Positions 1 to 13,122 of a DNA stretch of 64,000 nucleotides are shown here, piece by piece. Each line of letters begins with the position of its first letter. Positions within the stretch are counted from its first letter, which is position 1. The notes beneath the pieces were generated by a model. The model was not told the DNA's origin. It was given only the letters and a program-made list of their open reading frames with translations, and ran no database searches. Source of the stretch: Progne subis subis (lineage: Eukaryota > Chordata > Aves > Passeriformes > Hirundinidae); NCBI GenBank assembly GCA_022316685.1, contig JAKJHU010000065.1, forward strand, positions 2,660,322 through 2,724,321. Reading direction: 5' to 3'. Position numbers and translations under genes: made by a program.

Positions 1-3000
1 CCCCACAGGAACCTCTTTAGACTCAAAAACTGGTTTGATCTTCACACCATTCAACCCTGTCCCTCTTTCTCCTCCTTGTGAGAGTTCCAGACAGGCTGCA
101 CACCTTATGTCTGAGTTATGAACATCTTTCCACCACAAGCGAGCTGTAGTCACCACTAATTTTTCCACAGACCACTGAATAAAGCATTGTGTCAATATTT
201 AGGACTTCTGTATTATTGGCTTCCTTTGTTCAGCTCTTTAGAGCATTTTTTCCTTTCCTGTAGACTTGACATTTACTTCCATGGTAAAAACCTTATTAGT
301 CCTACACACTATTTGGAACCCACCAAATCTTGAACTGGCTGGCAAAACATTTGGAATTTTATGCATTGAAGACCTTTCAGCTGCTACAATTGTCAGCAGG
401 GGTATTCTGTACTACCAAGTAGAAATCCATGGGTGTGATGAAAACCTGGCTGAAAGCAGCAGAGAATACATCTGCCAATATATCCTGTGCTGCTGGTAGG
501 TCTTGGAAGTTTAATTTTCTTGAACCAGATTCGTACTCAATTGTAAGTACGCTGCAAAGTAGGAGAGTGGAATTTACTGTATCAGGAAATTGACAATAAA
601 AGGGTTTTCACGGAGATGTGTTTGGCCCCTGAAGTTACATAAACTGACAATGCGCATTTTGGTTGTGCTAAATAGCTGATGCTGAACACAACTGCTCTGT
701 GGACTTCAGGAGTGGAATTTGACAGAGTGGTGGTGTCAGAAAGTCTCAGGAATGTCCTCTGTATTAAGAGCAGAGCTCCCCTGGGAGGTGCTATGATACA
801 GAGCATAGACTTGGGCGCAGAGATGGGCTTGGGAAGTCTGTACCCTGACTACGAGCAGCTGGACAGGATATGGTCGGCTGCAAACAGTTACTTGAAGCTG
901 AAATACAATCACTCCAGAAAGGGTGATCTGTTGCCTTTCTCCTGCAATACTGGGTTAAGTCTTTCTGAGTGAGAAGTCTATTTTCTAAAACCTCAGAAAG
1001 ACTTCAGCAGTAAAATGACACCCTGGAAAGGACACCTGAGCACAGAAACACTACAGCATCTTAGGCAACTGCTTTGACTACAAATGTTCTAATACCTTTT
1101 ATAAGGAATAGGGCTGGAAGGCTTTTACTTTGCTGTATTACATTTATAAGAATAAAACCAAAACAACCAGATTTGAAATTGTGAATGCCTTAGAACCCAT
1201 ATAATATCATTCACAGTGGCAGAGAATCAAGAAGTGGTTCAATATGTGGCAGTGTTCAGATTTCAGCGTGGTTATCACCTTTATCCACTGATCCTTGGAG
1301 TGTGTTACACAATCTTTATTTGTTTTTAGAACAGAACAATCAGATCTCTTAAGAACGTCTTGCAGTAATGATCTCACTAATATATTTTGCACATCCTGCA
1401 CTATAATTGTTTGAATCATCTTCAGAAACTTTGAGCTAGGTGTTGAATGGCCTACTTTGAAGGTTACTGAGGCAGCAACACATCGTTTTAAACCCAAAAC
1501 TCATTCCAGACTTTTGTTCAGAAAACTAAGTACCTTTCTAAGCATTTACTCCTTTGGGGTTTGTTTGTTTGTTTGTTTTTCTCCTTTTTTTTACCTGGAT
1601 ACATTAGCTGATTTCTCATTTTTTTCCTGAACCAGAACCTTCACACTGGAAGGTTCAAATATATTTACTCAAACTAAATTAATCTAACTAAAACCAATAT
1701 TGTCCACAAGATGATATGAAGTCTTTCCAAGTTCTGTAGCGTTCCACGTAATTTTGAGGTTGTTAATTAAAACTCCTCCCTTTTGCCATCACTCTAAAAT
1801 TTATTATTTTTTTCCCTGTTAAAGGAAGAGTGTTTTAACTACATTTATTTATTGGTTTTCTTTCTCTTAATCATAGTGCAATATTAGATTGCTGAATACT
1901 CCCTGCAATAAAATAAGACAATCTACAAAACATATTACCTAACATGTTGGGGTGCAGTATTATTTATATTTCTGGTTATTTGTGGGAGTACGTATTTCAG
2001 TCTTTTAAGACATTTTTATCTTTGGGCATTTAAAGAAGCTGTTGGCTCTATCAGAATGCAATAATTACATAAGAAATGTAATACAGGTTCAAATACTGAG
2101 GTGGGGAAAGGCTTTTATCAATATCAAAAATTAAGTTCAAATTATATTAGATCTTTCACATGGCATTATAATGCTATATATATTCTATGTGTAGCTTAGA
2201 ATAGTATAATAGTGCATATATATATTCTAGTATAGTATTATAAAGTATTATAACAGTATTTGATTAAAACTGCTTAGCAGAATAATGAAGTCCACTGATT
2301 GACCAGGAAGTTCTGCTGTGTGAAGCTGCAAGCTGAGACATCGATTACACTTTCAAACATGGAACAGTCACCAAACTTAATAATATATTGAAAAAACCTT
2401 AACAATCTATACAGACAAAACAATGTATTCTGCTTCTAAGGCTAGATGTTAAACGAAGCACGGTGGGACTTTTTCATCCATGTAGAATTTCTTGATACTC
2501 TGCAGGGAGCACATTAACATCTCTAAACTGCCCTTTTCTATGCATTTATCTCTTGCCTTCTTCACTAGCTGGTCCAAGCACACGCACACAACACTGTGTG
2601 TGGATCCCGAGGAATAAAACCCTCGAGCCAAACAAGGCTGGCAAGGATGAGCTCTAGAAATTGCTTTCCAGGGGCCAGATCCCGACCATGGTTAAAGGAT
2701 GAAAAAGAAGGAAGGGAGAAGCTAGGGGAAGTGGTGTGTTTCTGCAGGCCACAGAGGCAGCACAGCTTACACCATGTACTGCTCTGTTTGTCTTGGCAGA
2801 TGTGTGTGCGCGGATCTGGCTGTGGGCGGGATTCTGCCAAGGATGGTCAGTGTTCGACTCACACCATGTTTAGGTCTCTAGTTATGCGTTTGTCTCCCAT
2901 GTGCCTCTCTCTGCCAGTCCACAAAACAATGGCTTCCTAGGCATTTCTATTCTCAACATAAGAGAAAGCAATAATGTAAGCTCTATGACCATGTGCTGAA

Positions 3001-3117
3001 TGTTTAGTTGAAGCTGCGACATCCAGTATATTAGAGATTTTGTCTGTAAGCCAGAAAGAAAATATAGACATAATAAAGAAGTCTTTAGTGATGATTGCTG
3101 TCACAAAATGAGATCAG

Positions 3118-3189
<72 letters not shown>

Positions 3190-4377
3190 TCTCTACCACA
3201 ATGGAATACAACATTTTATTGGTACAGGTTACAAGGTCTCATGGCATGCAGTGCAGGATGCCTCATGGTGATGCTGAATGCATTTCATGACCTGCTTTTG
3301 GCAGCTTCTGGGACATCCTCTCTGCAGCTGAATTTGTGTGCTCTTCTTTCCCCTTCACTTAAAAGCGAGGCACACGTTGCAGAACATTGAAGTCCCATGT
3401 CATTACTCTACTAACCATCTCTGTCCAGCTGTGTTCTCTTATCCCTCTGATGATGCAAAAGTCAAATGGAAGTGTTCAAATAACAATAGTGAGTTCGATA
3501 TATTTCCACGTGTTGCAAATTATCAGCTAAATATTCTTTACATCTGCTACACATTTTAAATGTTTTGTTTGTGTGGATGGATAAAGTTAATTGATTGTTC
3601 TATGGACAGACAGATTTAGAGAAATAATCACAATAATTCCATTTACTAGCTCTGAGTTCTGGATTTTACATTTAGATCTCTGGAGTGTTTCAATGATGAG
3701 TAAAATTGCAAGCATAAGTAAAGTTCTCTGTTAACTATGCATCTGAGGAGGCTTCTAACGTAAGTTGATTACAGCAGGTAACTGCAATACTTTGCCTGTA
3801 TGAAAAGAAGCGAAGGTAAACTCATCCTGCTCCAAATATCCGTACTGTCAATGCCCTGAAATTCCACCTCTGTCTCCTTCAGAAGCAATGCCGCGTTACA
3901 AAGCCGTTGTGCACTGACATGCTGGGGCTGTAGAAGAGTGTTTCTGCTTTTACTGAAGTTCAAGTGGTCTGCTGTGAGAAGCCGCTCAAATGCATAGGCT
4001 CTTTCACTTTCTGGGGCTAAATGTGCTGATCTTAGTCCAGAACCAACCGTTGAAGCATTGTGTTGGATGTGTATTCTCCTCCTCCCCACATTGTTTATGC
4101 CATTGCGTGTTACACTCCCTGTGTATCTTCCCTGATTCCTCCCAGTTATGCTTTTGCTTTGTTCTGTAGTCTGCTAAAATCCTTACAAAGTTTTCACAGC
4201 ATTTCTTACACTCTTTCGTGTAACCCATATTATAATGCTCCCATTCCCTCTTCCCACCCCCCTGTTTGAATTTTTATTTTCCTGTCCAGTTTGTGAGCAG
4301 AATGTTCCATATCATCATTTTTACTCCACTGTGTTTTTTCTTCTTTTAGTCAAGCAGTTTTCTGTTCTTCCCTGTAG
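1..4377 (+). other. CACNA2D3 intron, 3' portion, upstream of exon a
   Basis: Non-coding AT-rich sequence. The open frames here have no recognisable protein family. The stretch 2580-2940 is less AT-rich and open on both strands, without a recognised match. It holds a (TTTG)n run at 1558-1580, an AT-rich stretch around 2160-2270 and the A/TA microsatellite at 3118-3188. The last 50 bases form the pyrimidine-rich acceptor of exon a. Confidence 0.85.
3118..3188. repeat. Poly(A) run followed by (TA)n microsatellite
   Basis: About 28 consecutive A bases run directly into about 21 TA units. This is a compound simple repeat, likely to vary in length between individuals, within the intron before exon a. 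Confidence 0.95.
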
Positions 4378-4453
4378 AATTACACTTTATGACTACCAGG
4401 CCATGTGTAGGACAAACAAAGAGAGCAGTGACAGTGCCCATAGCTTACTGGAC
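4378..4453 (+). CDS. CACNA2D3: CACNA2D3 coding exon a (seventh from the end)
   Basis: This 76-bp exon follows a pyrimidine-rich acceptor ending CCTGTAG and is closed by the donor GTAAGT. Its first base completes a split codon from the previous exon, expected to be the arginine before ITLYDYQ. The remaining 75 bases are 25 codons, beginning ITLYDYQAMCRTNKESSD and ending SLLD. Human alpha2delta-3 has RANKESSDGAHGLLD at this place as I recall, so the bird copy differs by a few conservative changes. The segment lies in the extracellular part, after the Cache-domain region. The preceding exon (family motif GDFFGEIEGAV) was searched for in 1-4377 and not found, so it is upstream of the window. Confidence 0.96.
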
Positions 4454-7400
4454 GTAAGTACAGCGCATCTTATGAGCATCTTTCCATGCAGTCATCAAAG
4501 AAAATTGTTACAAATGTCTCATGGCCATTGTAAGACTGTTATTTTGATTTGGAATGCTTACAGCTCTCCCAGAGGATACAAAGGGTGGTTCGTTATAAAT
4601 TAATGCAAAGCGCTCAGTTTCTTCAAGTTCAGATATTTTAATGCTGGACCACCGTTTCTGAGGTTCTGTCAGAATGGTTTATTGCAAAGTATGACTCTGC
4701 CTTCTTAGGAATTTATAAATTTGGCAATAGACTGTGTTTTGTCTGGGGGACTGGAATCACATATGTCTCTTCTGTATGTAAAATACAATTCAAATTAAAA
4801 ATTAAGAATACTTTTTTATATGAAAGGAATGGTTCATTGACAAGGCATGCAAGTCAGTGATTTTTTTACAATTTCTTATTCTTAGTGTTTAAACACATCT
4901 TTTAAAGTAGAATTTTGATGTGTTTAAACCCTTGTTGCAATTTGAGAACGAACCCAGTCCTTCTGCTAGGCTTGATTAGAGACAATCTGGGTCTTGTCAA
5001 GGCAACACTTCCTTATTGTTAAATCCTGTATCAGGGTAATAACCCCAAGGATGCTTTGTAGCCATGCATCCATTTTACTGATGGCTATAATAATCTATCA
5101 GAACTGAGCAGGTCTTAGATAGAAGTTTTGCATATTAAAAAAGAACGGTTTTCACAAATAAATGACAGAAGTAGCATGAAAAAATTCTTATGTTAAGAGA
5201 AGAGCAGTGAAACGCTGGCAATTTTTCCAATCTGGAAAAATTATCTGATACTATTTCTAGATGCACATCTAACTAGAAAAATATAGTTCTAAGTAAAAAA
5301 TAAAAATCAACCCCTTAATAATGTTGTACTTTTGGAGATGTTTCTGTTTATGTATTTACATGACTGTTTTTCATATGCCTGGACTTAATGGCATTTATCA
5401 GTTTGTTATCCACTGAAGTGTGAACCCCAAAAAAACCCATCTTCACATCATAAATACTAGACTGCAATGAGACCTAAACTGTTAGCGAAATAGAATGGGA
5501 TGCTGTGAAACATATTTGCATGAAATATCTTAAAATATATTACGACTTAACAAAAACCTTCTCTCCAAAGTCTTGCGGCTTCAGTCCAGTTTGCCTCAGC
5601 ACTCAGCGTGTAGAGATGAAGCATTATCCCTTAAAAAGTGGGCTCTAATCCAAAATATATATTTTTTATTATTCCAAATTTTGCCCAGGATATCTGAGAA
5701 AATAAATAAATAAAGAGATGAATAAAAATAAAAAGAAAAACCAAACCAAACCAAACCAAACCTGTATGTGTTATGGGGTACACTGAAACATGTCAAGGAT
5801 TTTATTTTATTTTATTTTATTTTATTTTTTTTAAATTTAAATGTTATCAAGCTCTTTAAACCTCAAGTGAGTTTTGGTGATCCTCAGTATGAAAGATGAA
5901 CAGAGCTTTAGGTTATTATTTTCCTGTTGATTCAGTCACTTCTATCAACCATGACTACTGAGAAAGTATAAAGAGAACTTGAATCAAAGACAGGTGGGGC
6001 TCATTCCACGTATTTCTTGGTTTTGTGCCCAATTTTTTACATACCAGGTTATTGAGCAGTATCCAGTACAGTTCTTTGCTTAAGCAAAAGGTTTGCTTAC
6101 AAATGTTTATCCTTCCTTTTGAGAACGATGGTTTTATAAATACAAGGACAAGATGGAAAGTCCCTAAAAAGTTCCTATTCCAAAGAGCACAGACATGGAG
6201 AAGAGGCACCAGAGACTATCCCAGCCTTTTAGGCTGTGGGAGTGAGATGATAAATTAGGGATGGACTAGATTTACAGATCACCTGGTCCATTTCTTTCTC
6301 AGAATTGTATTGCTTAACAGCTATCCGGATACTTTGTTATTTAGCAGTTCTTTTGTTTCAATTGGTCCAAAACCTACATGATTCTCCGTAGAACCGCTTT
6401 ATTGGAAATGTAGCAGTGCCATGGAGCCACAGAACTAAATGATTTTGGCTCTCAATGGTGGTTTAAATATGTACAGAGAATAAAACTCCTGCGGTTTTTG
6501 TTGCAGTTTTTGAAGGAACCGTCTGTGAGTGGAAAACGCTCCTGAGTAAAATCACATTTCATGAGAATGCATTTGTATCAATGCAAGGACACGGGGTTTT
6601 TTTTCCACTGGAATTTCAAGTCAAAATATTTTTTTCATTTTTCTGGGGACATTAATGAATTTTTTCAGATACATTGGGGTTTTAAATTTTAATTAATTTC
6701 TAATATGAAAATAGCTACTAAACCACGTATATTTTACACTAAATAAGTATACTCCATAAGTAATAAGGAATACAGTGTTTTACACTAAATTTGGCATTAT
6801 GGAAACAAAAGTGTGTAGCAAATTTAATTGCTTGGCCATGACATTTCAGGTTTTCTGATTTGGAATGGAAATAAATAAGATGTCCCACAGGGCTGACATC
6901 ATCTTCTCTTTCATCTCTAGGAAGATCTTGTAGTTCTTTATGTTTTCAGGGTTTCACAGCTGAAAATCTTTCCTGTCTCAGACATTGTGCATTCTGCTGG
7001 ATTGTGATCTCAGCTTTCCATGGCACTGACTGAGTTCTTTGCATCTGTGAGTCCTCAGCCCTGCACAGAAACTTTCTCTGTGGCCCCTGAAAATGTCAGA
7101 TATCCTGTTACTGCTCTGCCAAACAGCACTGCTTCAGTGAGTGCTGATTTGGGGTGGTTAAGCATGATTTTAGATATCCGAGGAGTTCTTTCATTATGAT
7201 TTCTATTTGTTAAAATACTCTGTATTTAAAAGAGTCTGCAGAATTTTATTCAACTGGGACATCTTGAGAGAGATGAGGGAGATGTGGAGAAATTCCAAGT
7301 TTCTGGAAGCTGGTTTTTCTGCCTGATTTTCATTCATAATCCTATAAACAGTCTTTTCAAAAATGAAATATTCAGAATGTATTAGAAGTACTGTAAACAG

Positions 7401-7929
7401 GGGATTTTCAAAGGATTTGCTGTATTTGTAATGATCCAGGAAGACAGAGGAAGGGGGGAAAAACTTCTAAAAGTGCTTACAACTGGACTGTCAAATGACA
7501 CAGATAAAATTTTAGGTAAATTCAGACTTCAGAAGCTTTTCTGAGCCCAGTGAGGTAATGAATAAGGGTTTGCATTATAGAGAGGGAAGCTGTGAACTGC
7601 AGCCCAGGAAAAGCTCATATTTACAGGAGCCGTTCCTCCAGCAATAGCCTGGGAAATAGGAACCCCTAGAGGTTAAACATTTAAGAATCGTTTGCAAAAC
7701 TTTCCTTTTCCCACTGGTAATCTGTGTATACGACCAAGTATGATAAACAGGAAATTTCATTATTATACATTTTAATAATCAGTATAATAATATTTCTTGA
7801 TCATTAAAAAGGGGGGGTTTTTATGCTTCACATGCATTTGAATATCCAAAGTGTTGTATTTACATGAAGAATTCAGTTAAGATATAAATGCTGTTTTGCC
7901 TTTTTACTAAATGACTTGCTTCTCTTCAG
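4454..7929 (+). other. CACNA2D3 intron a-b
   Basis: A 3476-bp U2-type intron (GTAAGT...TTCAG). It contains short pentanucleotide repeats at 5741-5833. Around 6260-6290 a stretch faintly recalls CR1 tails (CAGATCACCTGGTCCAT) but is too short to call. Nothing else was recognised. Confidence 0.85.
5741..5833. repeat. (CCAAA)n and (TTTTA)n pentanucleotide repeats
   Basis: Four to five CCAAA units occur at 5741-5762. A separate run of about six TTTTA units lies at 5799-5833, only 36 bases on. The two are of near-complementary base type on opposite sides of a short unique spacer. Confidence 0.85.
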
Positions 7930-7982
7930 CCTTATAATGCCTTCTTTGCTGCAGTAAAGTGGATTATGACTGAACTTGTCTT
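7930..7982 (+). CDS. CACNA2D3: CACNA2D3 coding exon b
   Basis: This 53-bp exon follows the acceptor TTCTCTTCAG and ends at the donor GTAAGTAG. It begins in frame 0, directly after the complete Asp codon of the previous exon, and reads PYNAFFAAVKWIMTELV. The last two bases, TT, form a leucine codon with the first G of the next exon. Alpha2delta-3 has PYNAFLSAVKWIMTELVL here, so identity is high. The exon is too short to stand out as an open reading frame and was found by its protein motif and splice sites. Confidence 0.95.
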
Positions 7983-9537
7983 GTAAGTAGATTTTGTCAA
8001 GAATATAACAAATATGTCTATGAATTACTAAATATTTGTATTTTTGAATATTAATATTTCTACCTTTAGCCTTTTACGTGCATCGTGCCGCTTTCCATAC
8101 GTGATTTTAAATATTTCTCAGTTTATTTTTTTTTTTTCCAATTTTGCATTTTAAAAATCTGATAACATTTTGGCTGTATCATTGCAGTTCCACTATTATT
8201 GTATTCACGGTCCTCACTTATATCTGCATGTCTTTGTTTAGCAGATGACAATAGACAACCCAGATTTCTTTCTGTGGTTACTGTTAGATTTTAGATACGT
8301 GACTGGCTGTTTGTGATGCTGCTTGGGTGGGCTGTTGCCAGAAGGGAAACTTGTTACCCTGACTCACTGTATTGTTTGTCACTTCATAAAATTCTGTAGG
8401 ATGGACCCATTACAGTGCCAGATAAGGTGCACTTGGATGTTGCTGAATTTTTCTATCCCCATGAATTCTTCTAAAATTCCCGCTTAATTCATAATTATCA
8501 TTATCTTTAAGAGAAGGTGCCTAAGAAATAGCAATATCATGTGGAGAAGAGGAAGCCTTAAAATGTGCCATGGTATTAGCTATAGGATTTGTTATTCTTC
8601 TTATCTGGAAGCAGAGCTGCAGATATAAAATGTGAATTTTATCTTTACTGACATGGAACTGATTATTTTCTTGTAGTCGTTTTGTTCAATTGTAAGTTGT
8701 ACGAGCTTTTTCCAAAGCTCAGAACAGGAGTTAAGGAGAATTAAATGAATGGCTGCTGCCAGAGGGCAGCGACTGATCTGAAAATCAGGGCTCTGAGTGA
8801 CTATAAGGGAAAGAAGTTGTGTAAAAATTGATGACTGATGCTACATATCACAGCTTTAAAAATATTGAGAAGCCTTCTGTGCTTATCGGTATTGTAGATT
8901 CATGGGCATATGATAAAAATTGAATGTTGGTTTCATTCTTTACTCTTACAACAGCTGACTGACTGACACTTTTCAGTCCATTCTTCCAAGCAAATCATGG
9001 TGTATTTTAGTGTTCTTTACCATTTAGTTAGAGTTGATTAGAGGGTGGTTAATCTTTTCTGCTCTTAGAAATAAAACTTTATTTTTTCAATTTGAGAATC
9101 AATAAAAAAGCCCTATTTTCTGTGTACTCCTGTATGGTAGTCAGGACAGTTATAATCCCATATAATCCCATTTTACTAGAGTCAAAATACCCACAAGATG
9201 AAGAAATAATGTTCAACAGCAAAAATGGTGTGTGGTGCCACACTCTGAGAGTTTTAATGGACACTTCAAATACAGTCAATATTTTAAATTAAAAATTGGT
9301 AAATCTGTGATCTATTGGTGAGGTTAATTTCAGAACAAGGTTTCAGAAGTTAAAAAATAACACAGTAAAAATATGAGAGTAGCAGGTGTTTCTAATCCCA
9401 GAGTTATACCAGTAACTTGAATTTCAGTTCCATGTTAGCTTTTATTTAAAATAGGATTAATGTTATGAAGCTACTGCCAGTTTAGTGTTTTGAAAACGTT
9501 GTGTGGAGTAATGTGAAAACTCTAATAATTTCTCCAG
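7983..9537 (+). other. CACNA2D3 intron b-c
   Basis: A 1555-bp U2-type intron (GTAAGT...TCCAG), AT-rich. No repeat or gene was recognised inside it. Confidence 0.85.
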
Positions 9538-9593
9538 GTTCCTTGTGGAATTTAATCTATGCAGTTGGTGGCACTCTGATCTAACAGCTAAAG
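9538..9593 (+). CDS. CACNA2D3: CACNA2D3 coding exon c
   Basis: This 56-bp exon is bounded by the acceptor TTTCTCCAG and the donor GTAAGTG. The first G completes the split leucine. The exon then reads FLVEFNLCSWWHSDLTAK, and its final G starts an alanine codon. This tryptophan- and cysteine-containing stretch is typical of alpha2delta-3. In the related alpha2delta-1 the proteolytic alpha2/delta boundary lies in about this area, so most of the delta peptide is probably encoded from here on; that is an inference by position only. Confidence 0.95.
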
Positions 9594-12500
9594 GTAAGTG
9601 ATTTTTTTTTTTCCTGGCATAATGGCAGAAATGTCTACAGCAAATTGGACTTTGGAAGTTCAGATGTGTGTACAGTGTTTTAGATTAAATAATAAACATC
9701 TGATAATCATTTTCCTCCCATTCCAGCATCCTCTTCTTTGTTAATGTTTCCTAAAACACATGAGAATTAAGATCTTCTATGAATAACCACTAAGTGCTTG
9801 TGTGCACTTTAGGAATGCAGTACACTACTATAACAGAAAATTTAAAATGGTAGATAATGATTAAATGTGTTTTTTAAAAGCATTTCTCTTCCTTCCAAAA
9901 CAATCTTTGTGAATAAAGCAAGTACATTGACTTGTTTTATTTATACAACTTTTTTTTTTTTTCCTTTTTTTTCTTTTTTCCCCAGACCTGCCATGAAGTG
10001 TAGTGAAGTTATTGTGCTGGAAAATGCAATTTCAAAAAATATGTACAGAAATTTGACCACCTCTATTATTTCATAAAAAAATAATTTTAAAGCTCAAGAT
10101 ATTAGATTTTATGCTAAAAAAAAGGCTGATCTGTATTTTGTTTTATCATTACATTCAAAATAGACATTTAAATATATTAAAATTCAATTTACTCAAAATA
10201 ATTTCTTAAATGCAGAAGCTTCATTTGAAATAATCAAAAATTTTAATAGTTCCACTAAGAATGGAAAGTTTTCAGTGTAAGCTGTCTTTTTATATTTTGA
10301 GAGACATTTTATGGCATTTTCAGAAGTGTTGCTCAAAAGTAAAGGGCCACTTTACAAGAGCAGTGCTCTTCAGGTGACAATTTAATAGGCAAATTATGCT
10401 GTGTGTCATTGACTGGCATAAGGATTTAAACTGAATTCTTCAGCTTCATATTTGCATATTTCTTAACAAAAACGGGGATTAAATTGCTGCTTCAGGCTTT
10501 ATTTAATATTTTCATTGCCGGGATACTAGGCTGTCTTTATTCCCAAATAATGTCCTGTCTGCAGCTAAAATATCAGTCAGGCGCCTAAAAACCAAGACCA
10601 AGAGTTCAGTGATTTCCCTAAGCATGAGGAGAACCATCTCTAACGCTGAGGCTGTGAAAGACAGTCAGCTTCGCTGTGCTACACCCAGAAAATGGAAAAC
10701 TGTTCCTCGAGGAATGGCAGCTGCTCCTTGGTGTTTGCAGAGCAGGAAAACAGCCAGTGTAGGAAATAAATAATTTTTTTTTTTTTCAAGTGTACAAATA
10801 TGCATTAATATATCCTGACATGAAACATCCAGGGGCACTTGCGCTGTATGCTAGAGAAAATATTCTTCAAACACACAACATCCCTCATAGAAAGAAATGC
10901 CTGATTTGTATTTTGAAAGTGCGTTATTACTCGTTACAGAAGAGGCAATAATAACTTGCAAACTTCCTTTTATTTAAAACAAAGCTATCAGTGCAGCCCT
11001 TTGATGGACCAGTATTATAGGGAAATTTCCATTCATGTTTCAGTTAACAGTGAAGTTTTAATCTCACAAGTCACTTGCTCCGTTTCTGTGATAAGAGTAT
11101 TGGAAATACCCCCACATCACACTCATTGGAATGTCAATATCTTTGGGTGGTGCTTGCCCAGCTGAAATCTGGATAGGTAGTAAGGGATGGCTGTTTGGAA
11201 GCAGCATATTTTAGGGATAAAAAGCAGAATATATTTCACAAGAGAGCAGGAGAGAAAATCATGTGCTTAGGTATGTTCTTCTGTAAGTGTTATGTTACCA
11301 CTATGGGGTTTAATATTTATGACTGCACTACATGAAACTAAAATAAATAAATGTGCACATTTATTTTTTACTTAATGCTTAACAAAGCTCAGGAAAAATA
11401 AAAATATATATATATATCAGTTACTTGAGTGGAGAAAATGCTTCCCACTCAAACTGTGATATTAATAGAATATGATTTACTCTGAGATGTTGGAGGGTCC
11501 ACACACACCTGCCCATTTGTGAAACCCTACTTTGGAAAACACTTCTGGGCAAGATCTTGTAATTGCAATCCCGTTTGTAAATGAGAGAGAAGAAACCCTA
11601 AACCTTGGCCAACCCCATCTTCTTCTGGACTCTACTGAGGTGCAGGAAAACCTGAGCCCAATGAGTCTTTGTCAGTCTCTTTGTTACAGAAGCCATACGT
11701 TGATACAAGTGAGGGTAGACTCAAAACACAGTTGATAAACTCCAGTCATTCGTGACAACAGATAAGGAGAGCAGAAGAGAAAGGGAAGAGGTGCAGCAGG
11801 GCTAGTAAGACAATTTTCTAAGAAATGCTGAACTATTAAATATGTCACAACCATAGTGAAAACACCAAAACTAACAAAACTTTTCTGACCAGCTTCAGTA
11901 CCTCCTTTGAGATCTGTGCATTTGGCGGAATCGTTTGGGTTTTTTTATTATTATTATATATAAAAAACCTGTGACCAGTTCAGAAATGCATGCCCTGGTG
12001 TGATTGGAACTGCAGATGTGGTCGCTCTCCTGGCACTGCTCAGTGGATGCACCACTCACTCTGAAACAGATCATCTCCAGGAAGGTCTGTCGAGCCCAAG
12101 AGCCTGTTCAGTGTAATCTATTTTTGTCATACCTCATCTTGTTTTCTCAGTCAGCAATTAGTTTAAGATAGGGTTAACATTTGTGCTGATGTGCAAAGTG
12201 TTATCTCTGTGTTAAGGAGCAGTGAAGGGGTGGGGAGGAAAAAGAAAGGGAATGAGGGAGAAACACTGTGTGACAGATACTTCAGTGTGAGAGCCAGAAG
12301 AGCTGCTGTCCTGGAGTTTGACCTTGAACCAGCCCCACGGCTCCCTGGTAACTCTGTTTCCTGGTCTTTAAGATGGAAATAGTGAAGCTTTTTCCTTGCA
12401 TTGCAAGGACTTCGGATTAAAGGCGCTATGGAGTCTTTTAATTATTACTATTTTCGGAAGCAGATAACAAACATTGCTGCTGGGTAAATTAACTCTTCTG

Positions 12501-13010
12501 CCTCTCCCACCCATGCAGTTATTTTAACTGATGAAACCCTCCAAGATTCCCAAGCTGTAATATAAAATACATGTTTTGGCTTCAGTAAAATATACCACAA
12601 GTTACATATCAAATAAATGTAAACTGCCATGAATAAAGGTTAGTGATGCACAGCACCACTGAGATAAAAATGACAAAAAATCTTTCTTGGATCTACACAG
12701 AAAGAATAAAAGCTTGTGCATAAATGTAAAGTAGGTAGGCAATGGCTAAGCCATTAATAACTACTTTACCAGTGATGTCTTGCAAAATTGCATTCCATGG
12801 ATAAACTTTTTTTTTTTTTTTCCCCCTTTCTTTTAAATTTAATTGAAAAAATAGCGTTATGCACTGCCTAGGAAATCTCACAGGGTGGCAGAAGCTGAGT
12901 AACGTTTCCGTTCTCTGCGAGCTCTGCAAATGCAGCATCTCACGTTGTTCACAATTTTGTGTGCTGTTCTTCTCATGTTAACATCAAGATGTTTTTTCCT
13001 GTGCCTATAG
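9594..13010 (+). other. CACNA2D3 intron c-d
   Basis: A 3417-bp U2-type intron (GTAAGT...TATAG). It holds T-rich runs near 9949-9985 and 12808-12825, a short (TA)n near 11403-11418 and a possible MIR-like fragment at 12315-12430. No gene was recognised. Confidence 0.85.
12315..12430 (+). repeat. Possible MIR-like SINE fragment
   Basis: The order TTTGACCTTGAACC, CTGTTTCCTGG, TTTAAGATGGAAATAG and ACTTCGGATTAAAGG resembles the 3' half of MIR elements (gtgaccttgggcaa, cagtttcctcatctg, taaaatggggataat, gaggattaaatg). The match is from memory and diverged, so this is only a suggestion. Confidence 0.3.
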
Positions 13011-13122
13011 CGCAGAGGTTGAAACAAACCCTAGAGCCCTGTGATACTGAATATCCAGCCTTTGTTTCCGAGCGCACTATAAAGGAGACCACGGGGAATA
13101 TTGCTTGCGATGACTGTTTCAA
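13011..13122 (+). CDS. CACNA2D3: CACNA2D3 coding exon d
   Basis: This 112-bp exon follows the acceptor TTCCTGTGCCTATAG and ends at the donor GTAAGCC. The opening CG completes an alanine codon, followed by 36 codons and a final AA of a split lysine. The translation starts QRLKQTLEPCDTEYPAFVSE and ends GNIACDDCF. The human protein has ACEDCS at the end, so this copy carries E-to-D and S-to-F changes. Three cysteines (PCDTEY and the CDDC pair) are kept and are probably part of the disulfides holding alpha2 and delta together. Confidence 0.97.

Noticed and set aside
679..972. 97-codon plus-strand open frame near the window start
   Set aside because: It reads smoothly but matches no part of CACNA2D3 or another family I know, and it sits in the intron before exon a.
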